Assembly (NCBI GenBank): GCA_024305405.1
Contig: JAKNDB010000068.1
Coordinates: 5,385,501 to 5,449,500 of the forward strand
DNA from: Dirofilaria immitis
Lineage: Eukaryota; Nematoda; Chromadorea; Rhabditida; Onchocercidae
DNA: 64,000 nt
Reading direction: 5' to 3'
Part shown: in pieces, positions 40,101 through 53,300 of the stretch
Numbering within the stretch: position 1 is the first letter of the stretch
Layout: each line of letters begins with the position of its first letter
Notes under the pieces: model-generated
Database searches by the model: none
What the model was told of the DNA's origin: nothing
The model's input: only the letters and a program-made list of their open reading frames with translations
Translations under genes and position numbers: made by a program

Positions 40101-43100
40101 AAAATTTTTACAAATGTTTCAGCTTGGACATATCTGTTTGGGATTACATCCAAGTTCTGCAGAAGTTGAACTAACGGTTGTTTGGTGAGTCTTTAATTAT
40201 GCATGAAGGTTTGTCAAGATACATCATGAAATCCAATTGGGTATAGCTATAATGTAGGGATTTTGAAATATACTAGGTTATCTTTGATTTGTAATCATCA
40301 AAAAAGCATTATTAGTGGCTGAGACTAAAAAATTTGAACTACTGATAATCCAGAAAGAAGCTAAGTTAACATTATTTTAATAAGTTGTGTGATAGATGTG
40401 TTTTTTGCAGAAAGCTGATTAATAAATGCTTGGTATGATTTAATTCTACCTTTTATGCTCACTTAGTGGTAAATTATGAAATAAAACAAATAAAAAATGA
40501 TACTGTTTAAATCTAAAACTGTTCGGTATTCTGAGACTGTTTTTCACTATTTATATATAACTCCATTTTTAATGAATTCTGGAATTCTAATGCAGAAGTG
40601 TTGTGAAATGCATTTCTCTCTTTCAGAGGCTTATCTTTTAAATTGTTTCATGTGAAGTGGATTCAAGCAACGCGTAGAATTGGATACATTTACGGAGTGG
40701 AATATTGTTTCGTCTGAATGGTGGCGGCAATGGGTGCATGCATTGATGTCAAATTCCAAAGTGCCTCCTATCAATAACGCTTCTATTATTACTGTAAAGC
40801 AAAAAAATGATTGGTCTTATAAGGTCATTTTCTCTCACCTTATTTTTTAGCAACGAATTTTACGTTCAGTGATAAGTGATAAAATTGAGGGAATAAATCC
40901 GATTGTATCAATTCAAAAAACTAGTTTTCCAATGTTTCTCGTTTTAGATAAAGACTGCCATTCTTTTATTTTCCATTTCATCATTTTCAGGTTCCATCCT
41001 TATCAAATGAGGGTGCCCTTTAGCACAAAACTTAGTGTTAAACAAAGATTTCGAAGCTTTAGCTCCTTGTCTTTGGAAAGCGTTGTTGCGTTGGCATGGG
41101 AGTGCTGCTCGTGAAGGTATTTCACTTCAACGACGTATTCTTCCAGCGAAAATTATAGATCCCGGAGCAGCAGATCCTACAAAATCTGTTATCGAGCTGT
41201 ATCCGCTAACTTTATTAATTTTAAGGCATGGTACTGCCTCCGGCGGCTGGTTACATTCTGCTTTCGGTTTGTACTAATATGATTTTTAATGCATTTTTAT
41301 TAATTCGCTCTCGAAATATGGAAGAAAAAAAGAATTCAGGAAACCATTAGTCATCGAATTTGAATTACTGATGTCATCATTTCATTGCACTGTTAAGTGT
41401 TACTCTTATTTTTTATTCCCAGTAATAACTACTCAAGAAAAAGAAGAGTCATTGTAATAATAAATTTCTATGTTCTATGTAGCGATGAATAATTTAAACG
41501 TTTGAAATTTAAAGATATAATTAATGCTTAGATTTACGCATTCCAGAATGGAATAAAGAATCTTCTCTTCGCAGATTACCGTGGTGTGTAGTGTCGGAAT
41601 CACGTATTTGTACTGTTGAGGAGTTGCTAGAACTTTTGGCACATCAGCTACATATAAATGATGTCGAATCAGCTCGTTTATGGACTGTTGAAATCGATGG
41701 TTCACCATACAAAAGATTGCTTGACAACGATTCAGCTACTCTTAATGATCTCAAAATTCAGCAAAGTGCGCAGGTAAGTTACTCTAATTTTTCATATGGC
41801 GTTGCTATTTTCTTTAGTTTATTATATTCCATTTTTTTGCTATAATAATGTTGTAAGAAAATCAAACTTATTAATCCATAACTATTCAATAATCGTCTTC
41901 ATTATATAACTGATAAATGTGTAGCATGTATTATATTCCACTTTTTTGCTATAATAATGTAAGAAAATCAAACTTATTAATCCGTAATTATTCAATAATC
42001 GTCTTCATTAATATGACTGATAAAATTCGTAGATTTAAAAGCATACAGTGAAAGATGATCACTTATGTCACAAAAATATGGAGAAAAAATAAATAAAATA
42101 AAAAGCTATGGGTATGAATAGGGAATTAAAAATTACCTATTATTGTATTGTATATTAATATATGCCATTTTACGTAAATGAATTTTTAGTTACTTCTGGA
42201 GTTACGTAACGCTGACATGAGTTGGCCAGAAGAGGTTAGCTGTTTGGAAAGCAGCAATGCTGAAGGTTACACTGCAGACAATTCAGATTCATCATATATT
42301 CTTGGCATTACTGGTCTCTATAATATGGGTAATACGTGCTACATGAATAGTGCTCTGCAGTGTCTCAGTAATACGCGGCCACTTACAAATTATTTCATTG
42401 AAGGCAGATACAAAAATGATATGAAAGGGTTAATAATTTTTTAATAAGAAAAATATGTGATTAGTTTGAAAGATTTCATTGACAGTTTTTTCATTTTTAT
42501 TTCTTGAAGGTTAAAATCAAAAGGAATAGTAGCTACAGAATATGCGAACGTTGTGAAAGAGTTATGGTCCGGCAAAAACGTAATATTGCACCGATTAAAT
42601 TACGCGTAAGAATTCTTTCTTTCTATCTTCAATTTTTTGAAATACAATATTCAGAGACTTCTTTTTTATAGTATCTCGTCATTTGTTTTCCAAGCTTTTT
42701 GTTACATCATTATATCTTTTTACTAATATGGACCTCGTAAATATCAAATTAAAAACGTGTTGTCGGATCAGACATTTCATCATCTAAGCACCATGGCTAA
42801 GAAAACTTGAATCTTTTCCTTTTTTTTTTTTCCAATCACTTTTAGGATTTCTGAAAAATAAGCTTTTTTGATTTTTCAAATAATGTTTTAAGAAAAAAGT
42901 GCACATTTAATGTTCTCAGTTTCTTTTGATCGTTTAATATTTGACATTAGTTTGTTTTAATTGCTTGACATTGACATCTATCCGCATTCTTTCAATCCAG
43001 TGAAATTGCTAATTTGTATCATCCAGCAAAATTCACATTATTTTTCTAGATTATTCAACTCTATTCTTTTCAAAATAGCAAAAAATTAGAACGAAAGAAA

Positions 43101-46100
43101 TCAATGATCCTAATTTGCGTTTTCTCAGGATGCGATTAAATCTGCTGGTTCAGTATTCGCTGAACGTTCACAACATGATTGTCAAGAGTTCTTATCTATT
43201 TTGCTAGACTTATTGCATGAGGACTTGAATCAAATTGAAAATAAACCATTCATCGAACTCAGCGACAGCGATGGCCGTCCAGATTCTGTTGTCGCCAAAG
43301 AAGTATTTACTTCATTTTTCATTTGCTATGTTTTGCTAGAATGAATTATGTTTACTTATATCGCAATATAATGGTGATGATTGTTCGATATAAAGTTGGG
43401 TTGGGTGATATTTATCTTGATATTTATCTTAACTTGTACAATTCCATTTTTTTCCTAGATGATATGTTTTTTAGGCTTGGGATGCTCATTTAAAGCGAGA
43501 TAAAAGTATAATTGTTGATTTGTTTACTGGTCAGTTACGTTCCACGCTTACTTGCTTAAATTGCAATGCTATATCATGCAGGTAAAATGGCCTTTCGCTT
43601 GTTGATGATGCTGTCTTTGTTTATAGATTATATTTTGATTTGAATATTGTTTTTATATTATTTCTTCCTTAATTTAATCATTTCAGATTTGACGCTTTTA
43701 CATGCTTACAGCTGCCCATACCTATTGATCATTTACTTCTTATCTCAATTGTCGGTAAGTTTTCTCTAGTTTTTTATCATAAGTTTTTTCTCATGATTTC
43801 CTTTTGTATACCATACAGAGTATACCGTAGAATGTACCTTACTGTTTATTGCAGTGGTGAAACGTGACGGACAAATCCCCATACGTTATGCATTTCGTTT
43901 AAGCTATGACACTACAATCGGAATATTTAAAAACAAGTTGGCAGAAGCTTCTAATTTACTCTCTAACTCATTTCAAATTCTTTGTTTGAATCGAGCTGGC
44001 CAAATGATGGTATTTTACATTTTTATGCAATCATCTTTTGTTTCGAGTTTTTGTGACTTTGTATTTCACTTTTTTAGCATAAAAAGATAATCATTCAATG
44101 GAATAAGAAAAACATTTTTTTGTCTGTTTTCCGAAAGATATACTTATATGCTTGATGAATATAATGCCTTTGGCATTTACTAACTTCTTTTGAATATTAA
44201 ATGCCGAGGATTACCCTATTTTGTTTATTATTATCATTATTTGCTCAGCGTTTAATTTTTTCTGATGGTAATAATTTAGGAAGGGGTTAGCGAATCAGTT
44301 GATGATGATAACAGTTCCATTAGTGTTTATCCAAACGATGCATTGCTTTACGCATTTGAATTGCCTGCTGAAGAAGATCAGTCAAATCCGCAATGTTTAA
44401 TAACAGCGCCAACAGTGATTGCCGCTCATCGTAAAATGGTAATTCTTTCAGAATAAAAACAAATATGTGGACAAATTTATATATAGATGACGAATACTAG
44501 TTTTTCATATATTTTGATGTGACGAATAAAATAAGTAACAGTAGATTCAAATTCTTATTTTAATGGCATATCTGATCTATGGGTATGCTAAAAATTTGAC
44601 AAAACCGTGCGATATGCCACTACCTTTTTAAGTATAACAATGTAAAATGACGTAGTTGTTGTTTTCGCTCAAAAGTTGAAGAAATAAGTTTTTATGTTTT
44701 TACTTTATTTTTTTATCGGTATTTCTTTCAGTTATTATAATTACAGCAATATAATGACTCATATTTGCTCGGCGCAACACGTGGTTGTACTCCTCGTGTT
44801 TTTGGTGTTCCACTTATTTTACGATTTACGCCGGTTAGTTAAATTTCTGCACATGAAAAGAATCGTCTCTATGATGTGTTATATCAGGAATAAATATGTC
44901 AATACGCGAGATTTTAGATTGACTTCATCAGAAGTGCGTGTTAAATTGAGCTGGGATAAGGTAGTATGTTATTATTAATTTTAATAATTTCTATATGTGC
45001 TTCTTTTTGTCTTATATTCCATATTTCTAGGGCAAAACAACTGGTAATAAGTTGTATGAGGAAGTTTGGCTACATGTTTCACGGTTTCTAAAAATGGCAG
45101 TGATGGAAAACAACAACGCACTAGAGAAGCAAATCGTGCCATTGATGCGTAAGTTCAATTCCGAATCGTTTAATTATTATATATTTATTGCTCTTTCATG
45201 ATGTATCGCAGTTAAATTATGTATCATTACATTTAGTTTCACGTATATTTTTAATCAATTTTTTAAAAATCCATATCTGTAATATTATGCATACTACAAA
45301 TCACAAAATTGCCTTTCTAAATCTTGCGAATCTTTTTTAGAGCAGAAGACATTCGAAATGGTTATCCGTTTGATTTATGTTGCGTGAAATTGTCATTCGA
45401 GTGGTGTTCAAAATGCGAATGGCCAGCATTTTGTCGTGGTTGTATAATTTTAAATAACGATGAAATCATTAAAGATTGTTTGATGGCAGTTGCGATTGAT
45501 TGGAAACCAACTGCTCTCTATCTACGATACCAACATTCCGTCGAATTGGTTAGGATTCTGAATTTACTATGATGATAACTGAAGTTTCTCTTGCCATCTT
45601 TGTGAAATGATATATTACTAATCAGTACCATCTTCATTTTAATTGATTAAAAGAATGCAATAATGTTATAATCGTTAATAAAGTACTGATATAGTTTTGA
45701 TATAGAAATAAAGCAGTTTTATCGGTAATAGTGTTGCTATAAAAAAGATTTTTAAAGCGATAAGAGAGGCAAAAATGAAGTGTTAATTTTATCTAAAAAA
45801 AAAAAAAAAAAACAAATATCTGGTCAGGATACAGCACAAATGCTTAAATTATAATTGATTTTATACCATTTTGCTACTACATTATTTTAATTGTTGTTTA
45901 AGTTATGCCGAGACGATGAATCGGTATTACAAGCTTGGGAAATACACTATCGACCATGTTCGTTGCTTTCATGTTTAAATGATTTTATGCAAGCAGAACG
46001 TTTAGACGACGAGATAATATGTAAACCATGTGGCAAAAAGTGTCCAACAACAAAGCGTTGGCCATTTGGCGCTTACCTAAAATATTGGTTTGTTTTTATC

Positions 46101-46918
46101 ATTTGATATGCAAGTAGAATTTTAGTTCATAGAGTTTTCTGAAGAATTCATTATTCTTGTACAATTATTTTCTATTGACTATCTTCCGCAGATTATTTAA
46201 TTAACGAATGAATATATTTCGGAATAACTTGACAGTTGCATAATCTCAAAAAAACTTGAGCCTTTCATATACTGTCTTTCATATATAGAGTTACTTTAAT
46301 GAATTTTTATATTGAACATAATGCCATACGCCCTCCCTGATGGATAGCGTAATCGATATGACTGCCGTAAACTTTTTGTTGGAGTCGGAATTTTTGCATT
46401 TTACTTTTGTTGCAGATTATACATTTCAAAAGATTTGTTTGCATGAAATCTGAACGACGATGGATGAAATCTTGTAAAGTAGTAGATTTTCCGCTGGAAA
46501 ACTTGGATCTCAAAGAATGGCTTCGAGATCCGGATATTAAGACGTCAACTAAATACAGTTGTTTTGCTATTGCGGTAAGCTTTGAACATAGATTTTCTTT
46601 TCAATTTTTTTCTTTTTTATTTAGTGTAAGAATTAGATTATTCCAATAACTATGGAGCGTTATTCATTTCAGAATCATTATGGTGCAATGGCTTCTGGTC
46701 ACTATGTTGCTTATGCTAAGAACAGTAATCAATGGTTTAGTTTGAATGATAGCCGTTGTCAAGTAAATTTTTGCTCATATTTTAAAAATCAGTATAAAAA
46801 CGGAATTTTGTTTTTAAAATTTGCGCAATATTATGAATTATTATATTTTCAGGCAGTAAAGGAATCGCATATTGATAAGAAGAGTGCTTATTTATTATTT
46901 TATGAGAGAAAGGATTAA
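37147..46918 (+). CDS. cyk-3: USP32/CYK-3-type ubiquitin carboxyl-terminal hydrolase, frame interrupted
   Basis: A cysteine protease that removes ubiquitin; C. elegans cyk-3 is named for a cytokinesis defect. Exons: 37147-37222, 38075-38295, 38489-38605, 39010-39245, 39718-39799, 39920-40036, 40123-40184, 40627-40823, 40991-41266, 41532-41773, 42190-42428, 42510-42605, 43129-43302, 43475-43581, 43687-43754, 43855-44009, 44280-44438, 44747-44960, 45031-45148, 45346-45548, 45903-46087, 46416-46574, 46673-46762, 46853-46918. The N-terminus MGNRESS fits myristoylation, as in USP32 (MGAKES). Then come EF-hands ([13 protein letters not shown] and [10 protein letters not shown]), a DUSP domain (exon 9), a ubiquitin-like domain (exon 10) and the catalytic domain. 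That domain has the Cys box (GNTCYMN), QHDCQEF, zinc pairs, the His box (GHYVAYAKN) and NDSRC. It is shorter than human USP32, lacking the long insert before the His box. Single-base breaks occur at 38143-38147, 39042-39046, 39761-39763, 41019-41021, 42582-42583 and 46058-46059; two regions (40184/40627-40676 and 44830-44890) are unresolved and include in-frame stops. The catalytic residues are intact, so base loss in assembly is more likely than a pseudogene. Confidence 0.85.
41821..42032. repeat. Tandem duplication of about 105 bp in a USP intron
   Basis: Segment 41821-41925 (ATTATATTCCA... to GTAG) is repeated at about 41930-42032 with a few small substitutions and a three-base gap. It lies in the intron between the ubiquitin-like exon and the Cys-box exon and begins about 48 bases after the donor at 41774. 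The high identity means a recent duplication; a local assembly artefact is the alternative. Confidence 0.85.
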
Positions 46919-47100
46919 CTCGAATAAGAACGCATAGATGCATAATCATACCATTCTCGTGAGTAAGACTTTGCAAACTATGAAAATTTAGTTATTAGCA
47001 CTTTATATAGTTATTAATTTTATTGTCAGTTTTATACAAAGGAAACGAATGTATTTGTTGCTCCTATTCGTTTTGTTTAGAAATCTTCTTAGTTTTATTA

Positions 47101-47768
47101 TTACTGCCACATTATATTTTCCATGTAGTCAATGTCGCAGCACAAATTCTTATTTGTTGAAATACGATTGAAGTTATCAGTTGTGTCATTCGAATTCCTA
47201 GATTTAATTAATGGTTTCTTTCCCATATTATGCAACCACAAGAACGGAATTACGAACTGCTTATTGATATATTTGTGCTGCATCAGCACTTCACTGTCTG
47301 CATTATTCCAAGCATATCATTCATTCATCACTTTTTAATCGTATTATGATCAAGAATAAGTTTCATAACTATATACTCAATTTACTGGCTTGGCTGCTTT
47401 ACAGCGGTTAATACTTTGTTTTCTTCAAAGCTTCCTTTGAATTATTTATCTATGCAATTAGGAAATATTACTATTAGATATTAATTTTGATAAAAATTCA
47501 GCAAGTAGGATTTCCTGTACATAAGGAATCTTTATAATTGCATTTATATTTAATTTTTCCATAAAATCCAACGACTGATTATCTGTGAACAATAAGTTCA
47601 TGCTTTGAAAAATGGACTCTACATTTGAAAAATTTTCCAATGAATACCTGTTTCCGCATGTGGCATTTTATTTTTCATAATATTTTGTAGTTGGTCGTCG
47701 TTTTCAGAGCGGCTTTTCTTCGTGTATTTAATAAGGCTAGAAATGCACTTTAGAAGTAACAACGACAT
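47101..47768 (-). CDS. Probable small two-exon gene, unknown function
   Basis: I do not recognise the product. Exon 1 runs from an ATG at 47768 (MSLLLLKCISSL...) to about 47473, where the frame ...KLISN ends at a GTAATA donor. Exon 2 starts after an AATGCAG acceptor near 47313 and runs to a stop at 47101-47103; the splice phase (1) matches. The product would be about 165 aa, rich in Asn, Lys and Ile, with a mildly hydrophobic start and no membrane segment elsewhere. Exon 1 changes frame near 47649-47653 (GCGGAAACAGG); one extra A rejoins ...MPHAE to NRYSLENFSN. Alternatively a real splice site lies there, since GGAAACAG could be an acceptor, and the 5' exon would then differ. It is convergent with the USP gene, with 182 bp between the two stops. 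Evidence is base composition, open frames and splice phase only. Confidence 0.42.
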
Positions 47769-50314
47769 TTTTACAAAAGGATTTTTCTGTTTTGCTTATT
47801 AACAATATTTAAATCGAACTATCCGTCATTCAATTCTTCCAATTATATCATCATTAGTAGACAAAAAAATTTTAATATCTGAAAATTTTTATAAATTTCT
47901 ATATCAAGAGGCAAGGAAAATTTTCAAATTGAATTTAAAAATATTCGTCAATTCTAAATATCGATTGACCTCTTCGATTTGCTTCATTCCTTTCCTGGAG
48001 AACTTCCTTCCTTTTATCTGTCTTCCTTCGGATAGTTTTTATTTCTTTTCACGAAATAATTGTATATTTTGTAATCTAACTTTATTTTCTACTTGATATT
48101 TGCTCATTAATAATTTGCATTATTTGTATAATCATAGTGAATAAATGCTTTGCTTTTATCATTATTCATATGTTCAGTAACGTGAAAATAATCGGTTTAT
48201 CTAATAACGATGATAAAATTCTCGATCTTATATCTATTCGTCATTACTGAACAGAAGACTACTCGTGGTCGATAGTTTTAAGTGTTTAGTTTTCACGACA
48301 GACTTCTTAAATGAATCTTGCAAAACTGATCAATATATAAACTTGAAATCCGCGTTAAACACATTTCCAAACTTATCATTCTTTTCAGTTACTGCTTATA
48401 AATTATATTTGTATTCAGCTAAGAATCTAATCTTTTTCTTCATATTAGACATGAAGAAAATTTATTATTATATTATAATATGATATTGAAATCTAATTGT
48501 TCATTCTACAGAAAGATTCGTAGCAACTACTACTATTACTTACAGAAATAATAGAGATCATAAAACGTAATACACGTAAACTTTTATACCGAATTTAGAA
48601 CTAATTATTCTAATGATAACCAAGAAACGATCAATAATGATTTGAAAATAATCAAAAGACAAATAATCATCATCTTGGAAATAATAATCATTTATAATAA
48701 TAGTATTTTTAAGGAAAAGACTCAAAAAAATAAATAAATGCTAAAAATCCCCTAATGTTGTTGATTTATTGATGATATTTAAATATCATAATGCTAAACG
48801 TACACACATAATGAAAAAAAAAGCTGTGCAAAATCATTCTATCAAATCTATGTTGTTACGTAATTATCGTAATATGTCGGTATTTTTGCTTTTTGTTATA
48901 TATATATCATATCATCGTTCATTCTTCATCACTATAAACTATCCGATTGTATTACGTGAAAAAGTTTTTCTTTTTTTCTTTTGTTTATTCTATTGTTTTT
49001 TATGAATTGACTGAATTGCATCTTCGTATTTTTACTTCTTAAATTAAAAATTTGCGAGGGTATATTTTTGAAAGGAATATATAATATTGAATAGTTTCGA
49101 ACTATCTCTTCCATATATTTCAGTTCTTTGCATTAATTTTTTTTTTGTGAGCATTACAAGTTCAAATAGTTATTAATTTCTTTTCAAATTATATCTGAGA
49201 ACTTAAATCGTTATTAAAATTCAATAAAATGGAAACTCGTTAATCGAATGCTAAATTTTATAAATTTTTTAAAACTTTTCTCATTTTTGTATCACTTTAC
49301 ATCACGTAGCATTGCACTAATTTATTTCACATTAATGTATTATAAAATTATAAAGTAAATGAGGATTCGCATGGATAATGATAATGAATGATGATGGTAA
49401 TAAAGTAATGGTGGTAATATGAGTTGCAAAAAAATCAAAATTCATTATCAGAGATGAGTGTTTAGCAGAATTATTTAGGCCTAAGTGCATATATATTATA
49501 CGGTAATTCCGTAATATCGATCATGCAAATGACATAAATGGAAAAATAATTGATGACTGATAAAAAGATATTAGAAAAAAATTTGAACCCTGATTTTATT
49601 TTATGTAATAACCTGTGCAATATATACCTATATATATATACCTATATATATAATATACAATGAGAGAAATGAGTTATAATGAATGACTGAAGTTGTTCAT
49701 ATTCAAATAATTGATATTAAAATAATCAAATTTCATGAAATAAACAAACAAATAAACGGAACAAAATAATTCAAAACAAAGGAGGTCATTTGTAAATCAC
49801 AGATTTTACTGGCAATATAAGTGAAGTGATATACAATTACAATAATAACAAGTATGCAAACGAAAAGCTAGAAAAAAAACAAATTAAAAGGAATATTAAT
49901 TGATAATAATATATAATTAAATAATAATATAATTAGCAATTATTTATAGCAAATATATTGGATAACAAATATGATTAGTAATTAATTCTCCCTTCTATTT
50001 CAATTTTTGGAATAATTAGTTATAGGAAAAAATTCTCTTAAATTTGTGATCTTAAAAGGTTTTGTTTTTAAATTATATTAAAAGAAGTATTATTTATGGA
50101 ATTATTTTTTAAAAGAATAAAGCATATGTTTAAATATACAAAAAGCAAACAATTTCTACACGAAATAAATAACTAAAATATTAACAAAAATATATAACAT
50201 TTTAATTATTAATTTAATTAATTAATTATTAAATCATTTAAAATTTTAACATGTATTTTTATACTATTAAAAAAATCTACTGATATTAACAATGAATGGT
50301 AAATTTTCAAATTG
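47769..50314. other. AT-rich intergenic region without recognised genes
   Basis: This lies between the small minus-strand gene and the 3' end of pal-1, so it includes the pal-1 3' untranslated region on the minus strand. Open frames of 60-80 codons here are AT-rich and unrelated to any family I know. A short TATACC/TATATA repeat occurs at about 49619-49655. No RNA gene is seen. Confidence 0.5.
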
Positions 50315-53300
50315 TCATGCCAATCGTGTCTTCTTATTTTCACGGCGATCTTTTGCTCGCCTGTAAATTGAAATGATTAATTAAAAATAAAAATTAAAAA
50401 AGCTTTATTTAGACTTGAATTTTACATTAATTTTGAATAGATAAATGCAGAAAGCGATTGATAAAATACAAGAATTATTTGAATTCTAAATTTACTATTT
50501 TAAGCTTTGTTCGAGAAAAATCATAGCATTCAAATTATATGATATTATTCCTGTTTTGAACTCAATTTATTTCCAGCATAATTTCAATATCAGCTTCAAT
50601 AATACAATAATATTCTAATTCTGATTAAACTTAGCTACTCTTCATAATTTTAATAGTTTGAAATTCATTTATGCATAGATTCTTCATAGCACAGGCAGCA
50701 CTTTCATATTTATATTTTAATCGCTTTCATATCTTTTCTATTTGATAATTTAATATTCGAAAAAGAAATTTTTTTTAAATATATTCCCGCTTAGTTCTCA
50801 TATTTAGGGATGAATTTTTTTATATTTTTAATATTTTTCATATAAAAAATGTTGCCGACTGAAACAAAGTATTAGTAAGTGAGATAAGTATCGATAAGTG
50901 CGATAGGTGACCCCACGATAATAAGGTTAAGGGATTGCTAAGCTGGGATGATTTTATGCAAATAAAAATAGCGCAAATAATGTTTGCAAAGGAAAATTAT
51001 ATTCATAGGTAATATTAATTAATTCAGAATAAACAAATATTTGGCGCATTTATGAGGCAAAAAAATTTAATCCATCCTTGTATTTTCTTGATTCATTCGT
51101 CAAATATATTTGTTTTTTTTTTTATCTCTAAGATATTAAAACTTTAATAAGTGAATATTTAAGTAAATGATCGATACAATTTTAAGCGCCAACAGATGAT
51201 CAAATGAAAAGCTTCTCTTATAAATCAAATTGCAGGAATTCGAAGTTTAAAGTTTACATTAAAAATATGGTTTTTGTCATCATTCTCAAAATTTTCAATC
51301 AATCTGAAAATAGCGAATTTATTGTTTGCAAAGTTTATAATTTGATAATGGAATTTTTTTCAAATGATTTAGACGATGAAATTGTTTAATCCAATTTTAA
51401 TTTTCACTTATCATTACGTCCTGAGTAGTGATCGAAATCACATATACAAGATTACGATATAATTAGTTAAATATTGTTAGTTATAGAATATTTTATGTTT
51501 AATATCGAAATGGATTAGGATGATAGGCAGTATGGAAGAAATGTCTTTCTTAAAATTATTTAAAATTTCCACAATAATTATGACAATTATCTACTCGAAT
51601 GAAATACAAATCGTTTTGGAAAGATAGTAAAACAATTTTATGTCTTTGACATTTTCTCTTTTTCATCTCTTTTGAAAATGTTTGATAGATTTTACCGGTG
51701 AAAAATTTTAGTACGAAACAATTTATTATCCTATAAAAACTCTAATAATTTTTTTTTTTCATTCTTAAATGCTAGTTAGTAATTATCAATTGATTTTTTT
51801 TCATTCTTAAATGCTAGTTAGTAATTATCAATTGATTAGTCATAAAGTAATCTGATAGCGATAAAGCGTTTAAAATATTATGCTAATTTGTGGTCTTAAA
51901 AATTTCGGAAAAAAAAGAACTGATTAATGATCGAAGTTATGGATGATAAGATGAAATGTGTACGCTTACAATTTACGTAAAGTTGATTTTAAATATAAAT
52001 ATTCAAGTATTTATTTTATAGATGATCCATTTTTTACGAATATTAGAATAAAAATAAACTTTAAGCAATACATTTTATTTCTAAATGTCATTTTGTCACA
52101 AATTAATTATCAACTATGTAATATTTTATTCGTTAAAATGAATAATAAATAAATAAATGAATGAATATTATGGTAGAAAAGACAAAATGGAAAATATTCA
52201 TTAAACTATCGGTTTAAATTTTCGGACTGATAACTATTTCTGATTATTTCATTAATTTCATGAATTACCCTACATAAAAATATTAATGATAACATTAATA
52301 ATAATTATTCAATATCCATTTGGTCTTTATAAGTTTTATAATTTCTTAGAATTCACAGAAACTACGACAGGATTTTAATTTACTGAAGTTTATAAAAATC
52401 AAAAACATAATTTTAATTTCTAAAAAAAGTCAAAAAGTAATGAAGAGGAATTATTGATTGAAAAAAATGAAGAGTTTTCCTTGGAATTTTATCCTTAGAT
52501 CAACTTTTATTGTACAATTCATATCTGTACGCACAACTGTCCCCAAACATAAATCAAATTTTTGCAATTGCATAATTGTCGCAATCTTTTAGCAAAACGG
52601 CTCACTTCTTCATCTGATATCTTTTCCTTCTTAACCTATCATTGATGAGGTGGGAATGAAGGTAAGAATCAGAAAGGAACTGTTTGATATTATCTCCAAG
52701 AACAAATTTACCTTAATAAAACATGTAATAATTCCTTATTATCTTGATCAACAAGAACAGTTTGTCGGCTAAAATATTACCAATTAGTTTATGATATTGT
52801 TTTCATTTTCAATCTAAATTTTCCAATCATTTATAAGCAAATTTCAAGTTGAACTATAAACTTGAGAGAAAAGAAATAAATCAAATTAGACTAATTGTTT
52901 ACTTAATCGCTTCCATATTAAAGTTTTAATCCTACAAATAATAATATCTTCGCTATACAAGAAGATGCTTTATTTATAAAAATTTATTTGTAGCAATTTT
53001 CGAAATAGGTGATATAAAATTTCTGCAATTAATTAATTTTTGACAAAATGCTTAAATCAAAAATGATAAATATTTTAGAGGTAAATAAATAACAAATTAT
53101 ACGATCAATTTTACATCCTTTATATTAATGAAAAAAGAAAAATAATTCCTTAAGTATTAATTATTTCATCCATATTATCTTTTCAGATTAACACTTTTTT
53201 AGATATCAGTTTGATATATCAAATTAAAAATAATAAGTAATTAAACGATTATGTCTGAAGAGAAATATATATGAACATAGGAAATAATAAAAATTATTTG

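Noticed and set aside
44807..44880. Peptide [15 protein letters not shown] read as the USP32 segment KKDLYDAVWIQV
   Set aside because: The true counterpart is in the next exon ([15 protein letters not shown] at 45031 onward); the first match is coincidence.
47132..47338. Plus-strand open frame of 68 codons downstream of the USP gene
   Set aside because: The opposite strand has a more protein-like frame that joins in phase to a second exon.
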